Positions 1 to 6,935 of a stretch of DNA of 16,086 nucleotides are shown piece after piece. Numbering within the stretch: position 1 is the first letter of the stretch; each line of letters begins with the position of its first letter. The stretch lies in the NCBI GenBank assembly GCA_030740295.1, contig JASLXP010000527.1:1-16086 (forward strand), written 5' to 3'. The position numbers and the translations under genes are program-made. The stretch comes from Planctomycetota bacterium (lineage in GTDB: Bacteria > Planctomycetota > PUPC01 > JACPCR01). The notes below the pieces were generated by a model that saw only the letters and a program-made list of their open reading frames with translations, was not told the DNA's origin and made no database searches.

Positions 1-696
1 ACGAAGGATGAAGGAACACTTTCGTTTACCTTCGCCAGTCACGATCCCACCCTCGCATCGCACCACATATCGAAAAGGTGTTTTCTCTTCGACGTAAAGC
101 TCCTCGATGACCCCATGCGCGGTGACCGTTGCTGCGTCCGGGTCCGCTTCGCGCAACCAGTTTTCATGGTCGGTTGACTCAGGCCCTTTTGCCGTGGTGA
201 CCAACACCATCTGTGCCTCACCGTTCGCGTGTATGACCGACTTATCGTCGACGCGGATCGACCGAATAAACTCAGCCCCACTGCTACCGAATTCAATCGT
301 CAGCAAACCATTTGATACGCGATGCACATTGTCCGCAGACTCTTCTTTCCACAGTCCACTGACTGGATTTGCAGGTCGGTCGTTTTTAAGAATCAGGCTC
401 TTCCTCTCCTTTGCCGCCAGCGAGGTCTGCGTCTGAATGCGCAGCCATTTGATGGAACCATCCGGCCAGTAAGTCAAAGGCCGGATGAACGCCGGAAGCT
501 CTCTGCCGAGAAGGGAAGTCAGCCGCACATCCGCCGATTTCACAACACCGCGACCTAACGGTATGCCCGTGCAGACGAATGCGGCTTTTCGGGCTGTGCC
601 GCTTGTCTCATCAATGCTCAGGTATATCTCTTCAGTCCAGGAAATGGATGAGAGCGATAAAACAGCGAGCACCAGTCTGTGTCTTCGCCAGATCAT
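1..696 (-). CDS. PcRGLX/YetA-like (exo-rhamnogalacturonan lyase family) secreted protein, N-terminal part, truncated by window edge
   Basis: A continuous minus-strand frame of 232 codons starts at the ATG complementary to 694-696 and is still open at base 1, so the gene continues beyond the window. The N-terminus (MIWRRHRLVLAVLSLSSIS) is a basic stretch followed by a hydrophobic stretch, consistent with a Sec signal peptide. After it come motifs typical of the N-terminal RIFT-barrel domain of PcRGLX/YetA-like proteins: GIPLGRGVV, then GRELPAF, then YWPDGSIKWLRIQTQ, then a VSNGLLTIEFGSSG strand region. Characterised members of this family include exo-acting rhamnogalacturonan lyases; the catalytic part lies outside the window, so substrate and activity are not shown here. 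A role in pectin or related polysaccharide breakdown is inference. A weak GTGAG lies just upstream of the start as a possible ribosome binding site. It is divergent from the kinase gene. The family call rests on motif reading only. Confidence 0.62.
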   Translation of the reverse strand, partial: MIWRRHRLVLAVLSLSSISWTEEIYLSIDETSGTARKAAFVCTGIPLGRGVVKSADVRLTSLLGRELPAFIRPLTYWPDGSIKWLRIQTQTSLAAKERKSLILKNDRPANPVSGLWKEESADNVHRVSNGLLTIEFGSSGAEFIRSIRVDDKSVIHANGEAQMVLVTTAKGPESTDHENWLREADPDAATVTAHGVIEELYVEEKTPFRYVVRCEGGIVTGEGKRKCSFILR

Positions 697-734
697 AGGC
701 TCACATTAAGCATGATCGGCGGAAAGTTCACCTC

Positions 735-751
735 TTTGGTCACTAACCAAA
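735..751. promoter_or_regulatory. inverted repeat TTTGGT-N5-ACCAAA, possible operator
   Basis: A perfect 6-bp dyad with a 5-nt spacer overlaps the candidate -35 box in the gap between the divergent PcRGLX-like and kinase genes. Its position would suit a repressor that blocks the kinase promoter or both directions. The regulator is unknown. A short dyad like this can occur by chance. Confidence 0.25.
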
Positions 752-763
752 ATCATGTAAGAT
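736..763 (+). promoter_or_regulatory. candidate sigma-70 type promoter for the kinase gene
   Basis: A TTGGTC box at 736-741 and a TAAGAT box at 758-763 are separated by 16 bp, about 40 bp upstream of the kinase start at 804. The -35 keeps TTG and the -10 keeps TA...T. It is the best match I see in the 107-bp divergent gap. Not verified experimentally. Confidence 0.35.
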
Positions 764-803
764 AGTTCGTTCTCACCCAAAGAACCCGTTTTCGCGGCAG
801 GAA

Positions 804-2276
804 ATGTCCACAAAAGACGATCTCCTTTTTGCTCAGACAGCAATCCGCAAAAGCCTCTGTACCGACGATCAGGCAAGGGAATGCCTTGATGCCGCGGCAA
901 AGGCGGAGATGCTCGGACAGAACAAGAACCTGTACCAGGTATTTGTTGAAAGGGGCTTCCTGACCGTTGAGCAGGTGAACTACATTCTTGGCAAGCCGGC
1001 TGATTCACCTATCGTTACTCCTCCGCCTGCAGCTCCTGCGCCTGAACGGCCACCGGAGAGTGAAGAGTCAAAAGAAACGACGATCAACGCCTTAGGTGAT
1101 TTCCAAATAACCGGCAAACTGGGCGAAGGCGGAATGGGCGTTGTTTACAGGGCAAAACAGAAGAGTCTGGAGCGGGATGTCGCACTCAAGATTCTTCCGC
1201 CACGCCTGGCGGCGGATCAGGAATTTGTCGACCGATTTCACCGTGAGGCTCGTTCAGCAGCGCGGCTCAATCATCAGAACATCATCCAGGTCTATGCCGC
1301 TGGAGAAGAGCGCGGCTACCACTACATGGCCATCGAGCTTGTCGATGGTGCGACCACTCTGGACATGCTGGAGCGGAAGGGGCGCTTTCCGGAAAAGATT
1401 GCGCTGGGCGTTATCGTAGAAATGGCCAGTGCTCTGGAGCAGGCCCACAAGAATGGCGTCGTGCACCGGAACATCAAGCCTGACAACATCATGATGACCC
1501 GGGACGGGGTCTCCAAACTTGCCGATCTCGGTCTGGCCAAAGAATCCGTATCCGCAGATATCACGCAGAGCGGGGCCATCGTTGGAACGCCCCGGTACCT
1601 CTCACCTGAGCAGGCCGCGGGCGCAGAGAAGGTTGATGGCCGCGCTGATTTCTATTCGCTCGGCGCGTCGATTTATCACCTGGTGGCGGGAGAAGCGCCG
1701 TTTGATGGCGAGAACGCGATGCAGGTGATCGTAAGGCATCTGAACGATCCAGTTCCATCTCTCAAGGCGAAGGCCGAGAATCTGTCTGATGGCTTCTGCG
1801 CGCTCATCGAGAAGCTCCTTCAGAAAAAGCCGGAAGATCGAATTCAAACAGCTCAAGAGCTGAGGGCCGCTGCGGAGGCCGTCGACGCCGGGGAATCGGC
1901 TGCACAGCCACAGAACGAATCGGCCGTGCCAGCGCCCCCTCTGGCACCTCCAATGCCCCAGCCTGCCACGCTGACGACGGCAGTCGACCCGGAGAAGGCG
2001 ATCAGGTCCGCTCCCCAGGCATCGCCCGAACAGGCCGCTAAGACTGCAGCACTCGACTTCGGCAGCATGAATCTGATCCAGACTCAGCATCCCCAGACCA
2101 CCGCCGCTGTAGCACCGGGCGTGCTGCCCTCACCAGCGATGGGGTCGCCAATGATGGGCGCCCCGACAACTGAGACATGTCGGGTACAACTATCAGTGCA
2201 GATCGTTACAGCGAAGATGAAAAGGGATACAGCCTCTCCAAGATTCTGGTCCATGCGCTCCTGGCGATCGCAGTAG
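804..2276 (+). CDS. Hanks-type Ser/Thr protein kinase-like protein with HRN in place of HRD (possible pseudokinase)
   Basis: The 490-residue product has a helical N-terminal region (about 5-62, of the LF.Q.AI..L.T.DQA..CL kind seen on kinases of this bacterial group), a proline-rich linker, a kinase domain at about 99-355, and an Ala/Pro/Gln-rich tail. Kinase motifs seen: glycine loop GEGGMG (107-112), VALK lysine K129, HRNIKPDN (221-228), DLG (241-243) and GTPRYLSPEQ (261-270). The catalytic-loop aspartate of HRD is Asn223 (codon AAC, one base from GAC), so phosphotransfer may be lost or very weak; ATP- and Mg-binding residues remain. The ORF start has AGGAA immediately before the ATG, closer than usual for a ribosome binding site. 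The last ~33 residues (from about TCRVQ) overlap the next gene in another frame and read like out-of-frame sequence (SPRFWSMRSWRSQ), so the natural protein may instead continue into the next ORF. Substrate unknown. Confidence 0.85.
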   Translation: MSTKDDLLFAQTAIRKSLCTDDQARECLDAAAKAEMLGQNKNLYQVFVERGFLTVEQVNYILGKPADSPIVTPPPAAPAPERPPESEESKETTINALGDFQITGKLGEGGMGVVYRAKQKSLERDVALKILPPRLAADQEFVDRFHREARSAARLNHQNIIQVYAAGEERGYHYMAIELVDGATTLDMLERKGRFPEKIALGVIVEMASALEQAHKNGVVHRNIKPDNIMMTRDGVSKLADLGLAKESVSADITQSGAIVGTPRYLSPEQAAGAEKVDGRADFYSLGASIYHLVAGEAPFDGENAMQVIVRHLNDPVPSLKAKAENLSDGFCALIEKLLQKKPEDRIQTAQELRAAAEAVDAGESAAQPQNESAVPAPPLAPPMPQPATLTTAVDPEKAIRSAPQASPEQAAKTAALDFGSMNLIQTQHPQTTAAVAPGVLPSPAMGSPMMGAPTTETCRVQLSVQIVTAKMKRDTASPRFWSMRSWRSQ

Positions 2277-4345
2277 CCGGCGGAGCCTATTACTTCCTTG
2301 TCGCCACTGACAAGGGAAAAGCAAGCATTCTGGGCACGACGGCCAAGCCCCTGACACCCGAGGAAAAGCAGGCACAGGAGCAGGATGCGAGCAACAAACT
2401 CAATGACTTGATAAGAAGAATTGACTCCCAATCCCACGAGTTCAAAGACAATCTGGAACTCCTCGAAAAATTCAATGTCTCGAAACTAGGGGATGCCGAT
2501 CGGCAGAAATTTGAGAGCAAGGTCAACGGGACGAAACAGGCCAGACAAAAGCAAGCGGATGCGGAATTCAAGAAACTCGAAGAGGCAGTAGACAAACTCC
2601 TTGAAGACAAAAAATTCATGGAAGCCTATGCCAAAGGGGATGAGTTCCCTGAGCAGATTCTGACGGTCGCCACTCAAAAAAGAATCGCTGAATTGAAAGC
2701 CGGTATTAAGACGAACGCACAGGAAGAAATGCGGACGGTGATGTCACAAATCAAGGAAGAGATGGCCAACGAAAATTTCGCAGAAGTCATACGGCTGAAA
2801 CAAAGAATCTCACTCAAGAGCTTCGCCGAACTCGCCCCTTCAGAGACAGGGATGCTTTCAGAAGCCATTTCCTCCGCGACATCAACTATTCGGAATTTCA
2901 CCAAGGCGGATGGCGAAATTCGGAGCAAAGCAGCGGCACTCAAGGAGAAGTTAGATGCCGGGGAGTTTTTTGATGCCTTCCAATCAGCAGAAGAAGCGTT
3001 GGGAGACCAGGAAATGCGCGCCTCGATCAGAAATATAAAAGGTTCAGAACAATTCGTTTTCGAACTACAGGCCCTGGTGGAGGAAGGCACGGGCATCTAC
3101 AGCCTGATGAAAACATATCTGACAGCAAAGGTTGGGCAGATGATCAAGTTCCGAAACCAGGATACCCAATTGCACTCAGTCGATTTTGACAATCGCACGA
3201 TCGAAATGACCTATATCCGCAATCGAAAGAAAATGAATCTTAAGGACCGCCTGAGCCGCCCTTCAGATATTGTCACCCTGGCTGAATTCGCATCCGGTGG
3301 TGGCGGGCCGGAATTCGAGCACCGTGCCGGTATCCTCTTTCTTCTGTGTGGTGAAACGAAACCTGCCCGGAAAGCCTTTGAAAATGCAGGCGGGGATGTT
3401 CTGGCGCGGTACCAGGAAGAGCTCGCATTCAATGAGGACATCGAGAAATTCAACAGCCGAATGGTGAGAATCGAAGCAACGGATGAATTCCGCATGGGAA
3501 TTGATGTAAGCAATTGGAAAACTGAACTGGTAAAGCTCCAGAAAATGAAAGGAGGCAATTCTATCAGTCCCGAGTGGTTTCAGAGAGAGACACCGCGGCG
3601 ACACGTAAAACTGCGGCCTTACTACATAGGCAGGTATGAGATCTCCAATGCCGAGTATGGCGAGTTTCTCGCAGATGCCGGTTCAAATGAAGGTCGCACG
3701 TACGCCCACGAAACAGAACCGGAGAATAATTCATACACGCCCGGCACGTGGGAAGACAAAAACGTCGGACGCCGAAAGGCCGACTTGCCTGTAGTCAGCG
3801 TCGACTGGTTTGATGCGTACTCCTACACGCAGTGGAGAAGTGCAAAAGATGAATTCGTCACCTACCGCCTGCCAACTGAGGCAGAATGGGAAAGCGCTGC
3901 ATCATGGGGGCCGGGCTTCAAGCAAGGCCAGAAGCGGAAATATCCGTGGGGATCCAAGATGTCCGAAAGAGCCGGTCATTTCTGGTCCGTTGACGAACAG
4001 AAAAATGCTGAATCAGTCTATGCTAAGCCGGTGAGCAGTTACCGGTCATCGGCCTCAAAATACGGATGCCAGAACATGGCCGGTAATGTGTGGGAATGGG
4101 TGCACGATTATTTCAGTCCTGAGTACATCCCGGAGCTCGAGGAGGACAATCCCACCGGCCCAACCGAAGGCAAACAGAGAATCCTGCGAGGAGGAAGCTT
4201 CAAGACCTCTTATTTCCAGGGCCGCACGACCTCCCGCTTCGCGTTGGAGCCTGACCGGTCTCAGATCGATCTGGGATTTCGAATCGCGGCTGATCCGCCT
4301 GACATGATCGGCGTCAGACTGAAACGCTATGGCCTCAAGCCGTAA
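2177..4345 (+). CDS. membrane-anchored protein with helical stalk and SUMF1/FGE-like C-terminal domain lacking catalytic cysteines
   Basis: The 722-residue product has one transmembrane helix near the N-terminus (about 23-43, ILVHALLAIAVAGGAYYFL), a long charged Lys/Glu-rich helical or coiled-coil region (about 55-330), a TPR-like helical segment (about 370-425) and a formylglycine-generating-enzyme-type domain (about 428-708). Hallmarks of the last are YYIGRYEISNAEYGEFL, PVVSVDWFDA, YRLPTEAEWE (about 563), NMAGNVWEW (about 633) and LRGGSF (about 670) to LGFRIA. In true FGE the segment after RGGS carries two active-site cysteines; here it reads FKTSYFQGRTTSRF with none, so sulfatase maturation is unlikely and a binding or structural role is more probable. 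It begins 6 nt after an in-frame TGA (2171-2173), has no clear ribosome binding site, and overlaps the kinase ORF by 100 bp. Kinase-TM-extracytoplasmic sensor is a standard single-protein layout, so this may be the second half of a frameshifted kinase gene. Confidence 0.82.
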   Translation: MSGTTISADRYSEDEKGYSLSKILVHALLAIAVAGGAYYFLVATDKGKASILGTTAKPLTPEEKQAQEQDASNKLNDLIRRIDSQSHEFKDNLELLEKFNVSKLGDADRQKFESKVNGTKQARQKQADAEFKKLEEAVDKLLEDKKFMEAYAKGDEFPEQILTVATQKRIAELKAGIKTNAQEEMRTVMSQIKEEMANENFAEVIRLKQRISLKSFAELAPSETGMLSEAISSATSTIRNFTKADGEIRSKAAALKEKLDAGEFFDAFQSAEEALGDQEMRASIRNIKGSEQFVFELQALVEEGTGIYSLMKTYLTAKVGQMIKFRNQDTQLHSVDFDNRTIEMTYIRNRKKMNLKDRLSRPSDIVTLAEFASGGGGPEFEHRAGILFLLCGETKPARKAFENAGGDVLARYQEELAFNEDIEKFNSRMVRIEATDEFRMGIDVSNWKTELVKLQKMKGGNSISPEWFQRETPRRHVKLRPYYIGRYEISNAEYGEFLADAGSNEGRTYAHETEPENNSYTPGTWEDKNVGRRKADLPVVSVDWFDAYSYTQWRSAKDEFVTYRLPTEAEWESAASWGPGFKQGQKRKYPWGSKMSERAGHFWSVDEQKNAESVYAKPVSSYRSSASKYGCQNMAGNVWEWVHDYFSPEYIPELEEDNPTGPTEGKQRILRGGSFKTSYFQGRTTSRFALEPDRSQIDLGFRIAADPPDMIGVRLKRYGLKP

Positions 4346-4443
4346 AGCGAATCCCAAACACATGAGACGCACGTCAAGCCTGCCGCAGCAGTTGTAGCTG
4401 CCCTGAGCAGTCTGCCCTTTTTTCCTTCAGAAAACTGATCTAC

Positions 4444-5175
4444 ATGAAACCCTACATCCCAATCGCTGCTTTAACTCTCTTCTGCCAGTTTTCCTTTGCC
4501 CAGGCCAGGCCTGACGATGGCTTTGTTTCACTATTCAACGGTAAAGACCTCACCGGCTGGAAAATACCTGCCGGGGACAATGGTCATTGGAAAGTCCTCG
4601 ATGGCGTTATCGATTACGACGCTGGAAGCGAAGCAAAAGGCGACAAGAACCTGTGGACCGCAAAGTCATACAGGGATTTCACCCTCAAAATTGGCTGGCG
4701 CATCAAGCAGACCACCGGCATGTATGCCATGCCGGATGTTCTGCCCGACGGCACTTATAAGAAGGACGCGAAGGGCAAGGTAATCAAAACGCCGCGTCCG
4801 AACGCTGATTCCGGCATTTACTTGCGCGGCAATTCACGATCGCAGGTAAATATATGGTGCTGGCCGATCGGTTCCGGAGAGGTTTATGGCTATCGCAACA
4901 ACAAGAAGATGTCACCAGAAGTCAGGGCTGGCGTGACGCCGAAGGTGTGCGCGGATCATCCGGTCGGAGAATGGAATACTTTCGAAATCACCATGAAAGG
5001 GGATCGCCTCACGGTCATTCTCAATGACAAACTCGTAATCGAAAACGCACAACTACCTGGCGTACGCAAAGAAGGTCCCATCGCACTCCAGCATCACGGC
5101 GGCAAACGCAATGGGAAGTACAGTCCTGCGTCAAGCCTGGTGCAGTTTCGGAATGTATCGATAAAGGAATTATGA
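4444..5175 (+). CDS. secreted DUF1080 / 3-keto-disaccharide hydrolase-like protein
   Basis: The 243-residue protein has a signal peptide (MKPYIPIAALTLFCQFSFAQA, probable cleavage near residues 19-21) and then one DUF1080 domain. Typical signatures are FVSLFNGKDLTGWK (about 27-40), HWKVLDGVIDY, LWTAKSYRDFTLKIGWRI, NADSGIYLRG, GEWNTFEITMKGDRLTVILNDKLVIE and GPIALQHHGG. The fold is a concanavalin-like beta-sandwich, and some members of the family hydrolyse 3-keto-glycosides; many have no assigned activity. Length matches a stand-alone single-domain member. It is secreted or periplasmic. A 98-nt gap separates it from the upstream SUMF1-like gene; that gap holds a pyrimidine tract but no convincing terminator or ribosome binding site. 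Its stop lies only 3 nt from the stop of the convergent regulator gene. The substrate is not visible from sequence; a carbohydrate role fits the neighbours. Confidence 0.88.
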   Translation: MKPYIPIAALTLFCQFSFAQARPDDGFVSLFNGKDLTGWKIPAGDNGHWKVLDGVIDYDAGSEAKGDKNLWTAKSYRDFTLKIGWRIKQTTGMYAMPDVLPDGTYKKDAKGKVIKTPRPNADSGIYLRGNSRSQVNIWCWPIGSGEVYGYRNNKKMSPEVRAGVTPKVCADHPVGEWNTFEITMKGDRLTVILNDKLVIENAQLPGVRKEGPIALQHHGGKRNGKYSPASSLVQFRNVSIKEL

Positions 5176-5178
5176 ATG

Positions 5179-6717
5179 TCAGGACGCCTTGCCTGCTGCC
5201 AGTTCCTTTAACAATTCCTCGTCAATCTTCGCCTTCACTGTACGCCTGTCCAGGTTTAACCTCCTTGCAGCTTCCTCGTAGGTGCCGGTCTTTGCATAGA
5301 CGAGCGTGCAGTATCGTTGCAGGATCTCCTCTGCAGTGAGATCTCCACGAGTCATCTCAATTCCAAGTCGTTCATGAGTGGTTCCCACTCTTCTCCCAGC
5401 CGGGCGGTATTCCCTTCTCACCAACATGTTCCGGACGCACTGCTCCAATTCACGGAAATTTCCGGGCCAGCCATAATCCCTGCCAAGTTCCTTTGCGATC
5501 CAGGACAGAACATCAGTGGTCAATTCTTCGGCCGCATCGCCTGCGATGTTGGAGGCGATGAAACGCACGATGTTCTGCAATTCTACCGGCGATTCGAAGA
5601 GCTGTTCCTGAAGCGTCGGCGTATGAATGATGTCCGCGCACAGACGGTAATAAAAATCCTCTCGAAAGCGCCCCTGCTGCATCTCACGGGCGAGATCACG
5701 ATTCGTTGCTGCGATGACTTTGCCGGAGAAATCCCGCTCAGCCGTTTCACCCAGCCGCTGGAAGGTACGATACTGAAGCACACGCAGGAGCTTCACCTGA
5801 ATCAGCGAATCGAGCTCCCCCACTTCATCCAGGAAAACCGAGCCCAGGGGACGGCACTGTTCAAGCCAACCGACCCTGTCTTCAATGGCGCCAGTGAAAG
5901 AGCCGCGGCGATGGCCGAACAGCTCGGATTCAATCAAGGTTGGGGAGAGCGAAGAGATATTGAGCGGGTGAAAACTGGTGGAATAATCTTCTACGAATCG
6001 CTGCGATTTTGCGTCGAAGGGAATGAATCTCGACAGCCCGATGGCACGAGCGACCAGTTCCTTACCGGTGCCGGTCGCTCCGATGATAAGGGTGGTGATA
6101 TCACCCATCCTGTCATAGAAGACTCGCCAGTGGCGGCGCATATCGTGCGTGAAGATCGATTGCCAGATGGCCGCCCTGAGGCGTGCGGCAGACATGGCGC
6201 CACCCACGATGCAACTGAATATATAGTGGAAGGCCCTGCGCAGTTGGAACAGCCCTGAGAAAAGATGTTCGAGGCTGAATCGGGCCGGCTGGCCCAACCT
6301 GTTAAGATAGAAATCCGCATCCTTTTTGAGCCGCGTAAAAAAGACCACCCGCGTCTCCGGCTCGCCGGCATCCCTTGCCAGCAGGGCCTTCTGAAAATCC
6401 TCGTGATAACGATGGTAGAGGAGATAGAAGATCAGGTCCTCGTAGAGAGTCTGCTCGCCTTCTAACAGCGCGATACCTGACTTCAACCGTTCAACCGTGG
6501 CGTCCGCCAGTTCCTCGACCTTCACCATGATGGCCGGGATGTTCTGCCGCTCGACGCTCTGATCCGCGCGCATACTCCAGACCGCGTCCGTTTCCGTGAA
6601 GTCTCTTCCGAGAATCTTGCGCTCGTAGTCAATCCGCTCCGGCAAAAAGGGATTGCAGTAACAGAGGTCAGAGATGGCTTGCAGTCTTGTTCGTTCGGCC
6701 CTGGTGTAGAGTGGCAT
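5179..6717 (-). CDS. sigma-54-dependent AAA+ transcriptional activator with unrecognised N-terminal domain
   Basis: I chose the start MPLYTRAERTRLQ at 6717, giving 512 residues; an in-frame ATG at 6783 would add 22 hydrophobic residues and absorb dyads in the divergent gap. Numbering below is from the longer form. The AAA+ domain has Walker A GATGTGKE (235-242), GSFTGA (294-299; the sigma-54 contact loop is usually GAFTGA), Walker B VFLDE (316-320), FREDFYYRL (373-381) and GWPGNFRELEQCV (438-450). A Fis-type helix-turn-helix follows at about 482-525 (GTYEEAARRLNLDRRTVKAKI). The ~190-residue N-terminal region (SDLCYCNPFLPERIDYERKILG onwards) is not a receiver, GAF or PAS domain that I can recognise; it is helical and probably senses a signal or partner. 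It should remodel sigma-54 holoenzyme to start transcription. It is divergent from the VIT-vWA operon, a plausible target, and convergent with the DUF1080 gene. Confidence 0.85.
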   Translation of the reverse strand: MPLYTRAERTRLQAISDLCYCNPFLPERIDYERKILGRDFTETDAVWSMRADQSVERQNIPAIMVKVEELADATVERLKSGIALLEGEQTLYEDLIFYLLYHRYHEDFQKALLARDAGEPETRVVFFTRLKKDADFYLNRLGQPARFSLEHLFSGLFQLRRAFHYIFSCIVGGAMSAARLRAAIWQSIFTHDMRRHWRVFYDRMGDITTLIIGATGTGKELVARAIGLSRFIPFDAKSQRFVEDYSTSFHPLNISSLSPTLIESELFGHRRGSFTGAIEDRVGWLEQCRPLGSVFLDEVGELDSLIQVKLLRVLQYRTFQRLGETAERDFSGKVIAATNRDLAREMQQGRFREDFYYRLCADIIHTPTLQEQLFESPVELQNIVRFIASNIAGDAAEELTTDVLSWIAKELGRDYGWPGNFRELEQCVRNMLVRREYRPAGRRVGTTHERLGIEMTRGDLTAEEILQRYCTLVYAKTGTYEEAARRLNLDRRTVKAKIDEELLKELAAGKAS

Positions 6718-6743
6718 GGGTAGGCGTAATAAGTAATGAGTAA

Positions 6744-6757
6744 ACGCCAACAGGCGT
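6744..6757. promoter_or_regulatory. inverted repeat ACGCC-N4-GGCGT, possible activator-binding site
   Basis: A perfect 5-bp dyad with a 4-nt spacer lies just upstream of the chosen start of the sigma-54 activator. The half-site ACGCC/GGCGT recurs at 6723, 6843 and 6885 in the same 218-bp gap, and a second dyad, GTAT-N7-ATAC, lies at 6769-6783. It sits about 110-125 bp upstream of the candidate -24/-12 promoter, a usual distance for an enhancer-type site. Function is inferred. Confidence 0.25.
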
Positions 6758-6865
6758 GCACTGAACGTATACCAAGCATACATTCAATGTCCATGCGGCG
6801 AAATTCAGTTTCATACTCACAGACCAAGATTCTTGCCTGTTAACGCCTTAGGTATTCTCCACCGT

Positions 6866-6882
6866 TTGGATCGTTCCTCGCT
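6866..6882 (+). promoter_or_regulatory. candidate sigma-54 (-24/-12) promoter of the VIT-vWA operon
   Basis: The stretch TTGGATCGTTCCTCGCT has the invariant GG and GC dinucleotides separated by exactly 10 bp, with partial agreement elsewhere to the TGGCAC-N5-TTGC consensus (TTGG, then CG, then T.GC). It lies about 55 bp upstream of the VIT-vWA start and beside a sigma-54 activator gene, which raises its plausibility. The -12 half (TCGC, not TTGC) is imperfect, so this is a weak call. Confidence 0.28.
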
Positions 6883-6923
6883 TTACGCCCTGGCCTGTCC
6901 CGTCACTTTTCCCTACAGGCACC

Positions 6924-6928
6924 GAGGA
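6924..6928 (+). promoter_or_regulatory. ribosome binding site of the VIT-vWA gene
   Basis: GAGGA stands 7 nt before the ATG at 6936. This good Shine-Dalgarno match supports that start over the out-of-frame ATG at 6929. Confidence 0.6.
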
Positions 6929-6935
6929 ATGAGCC

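Noticed and set aside
39..558. Short ORFs on both strands over the left edge
   Set aside because: They overlap the continuous minus-strand PcRGLX-like frame 1-696, which has a signal peptide and family motifs.
2219..2226. GAAAAGGG as a programmed -1 frameshift site between the kinase and SUMF1 ORFs
   Set aside because: In the kinase frame it reads G-AAA-AGG, which does not allow good re-pairing after a -1 slip, and I see no clear downstream stem-loop.
4385..4421. Possible terminator between the SUMF1-like and DUF1080 genes (GCAGC-N7-GCTGC, later a T run)
   Set aside because: The stem is only 5 bp and the T run begins 14 nt after it, so it does not fit an intrinsic terminator.
5317..6258. 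A 313-codon plus-strand ORF opposite the sigma-54 activator
   Set aside because: It is the reverse-strand shadow of a gene with complete AAA+ and HTH motifs, and its product has no recognisable domain or signal.
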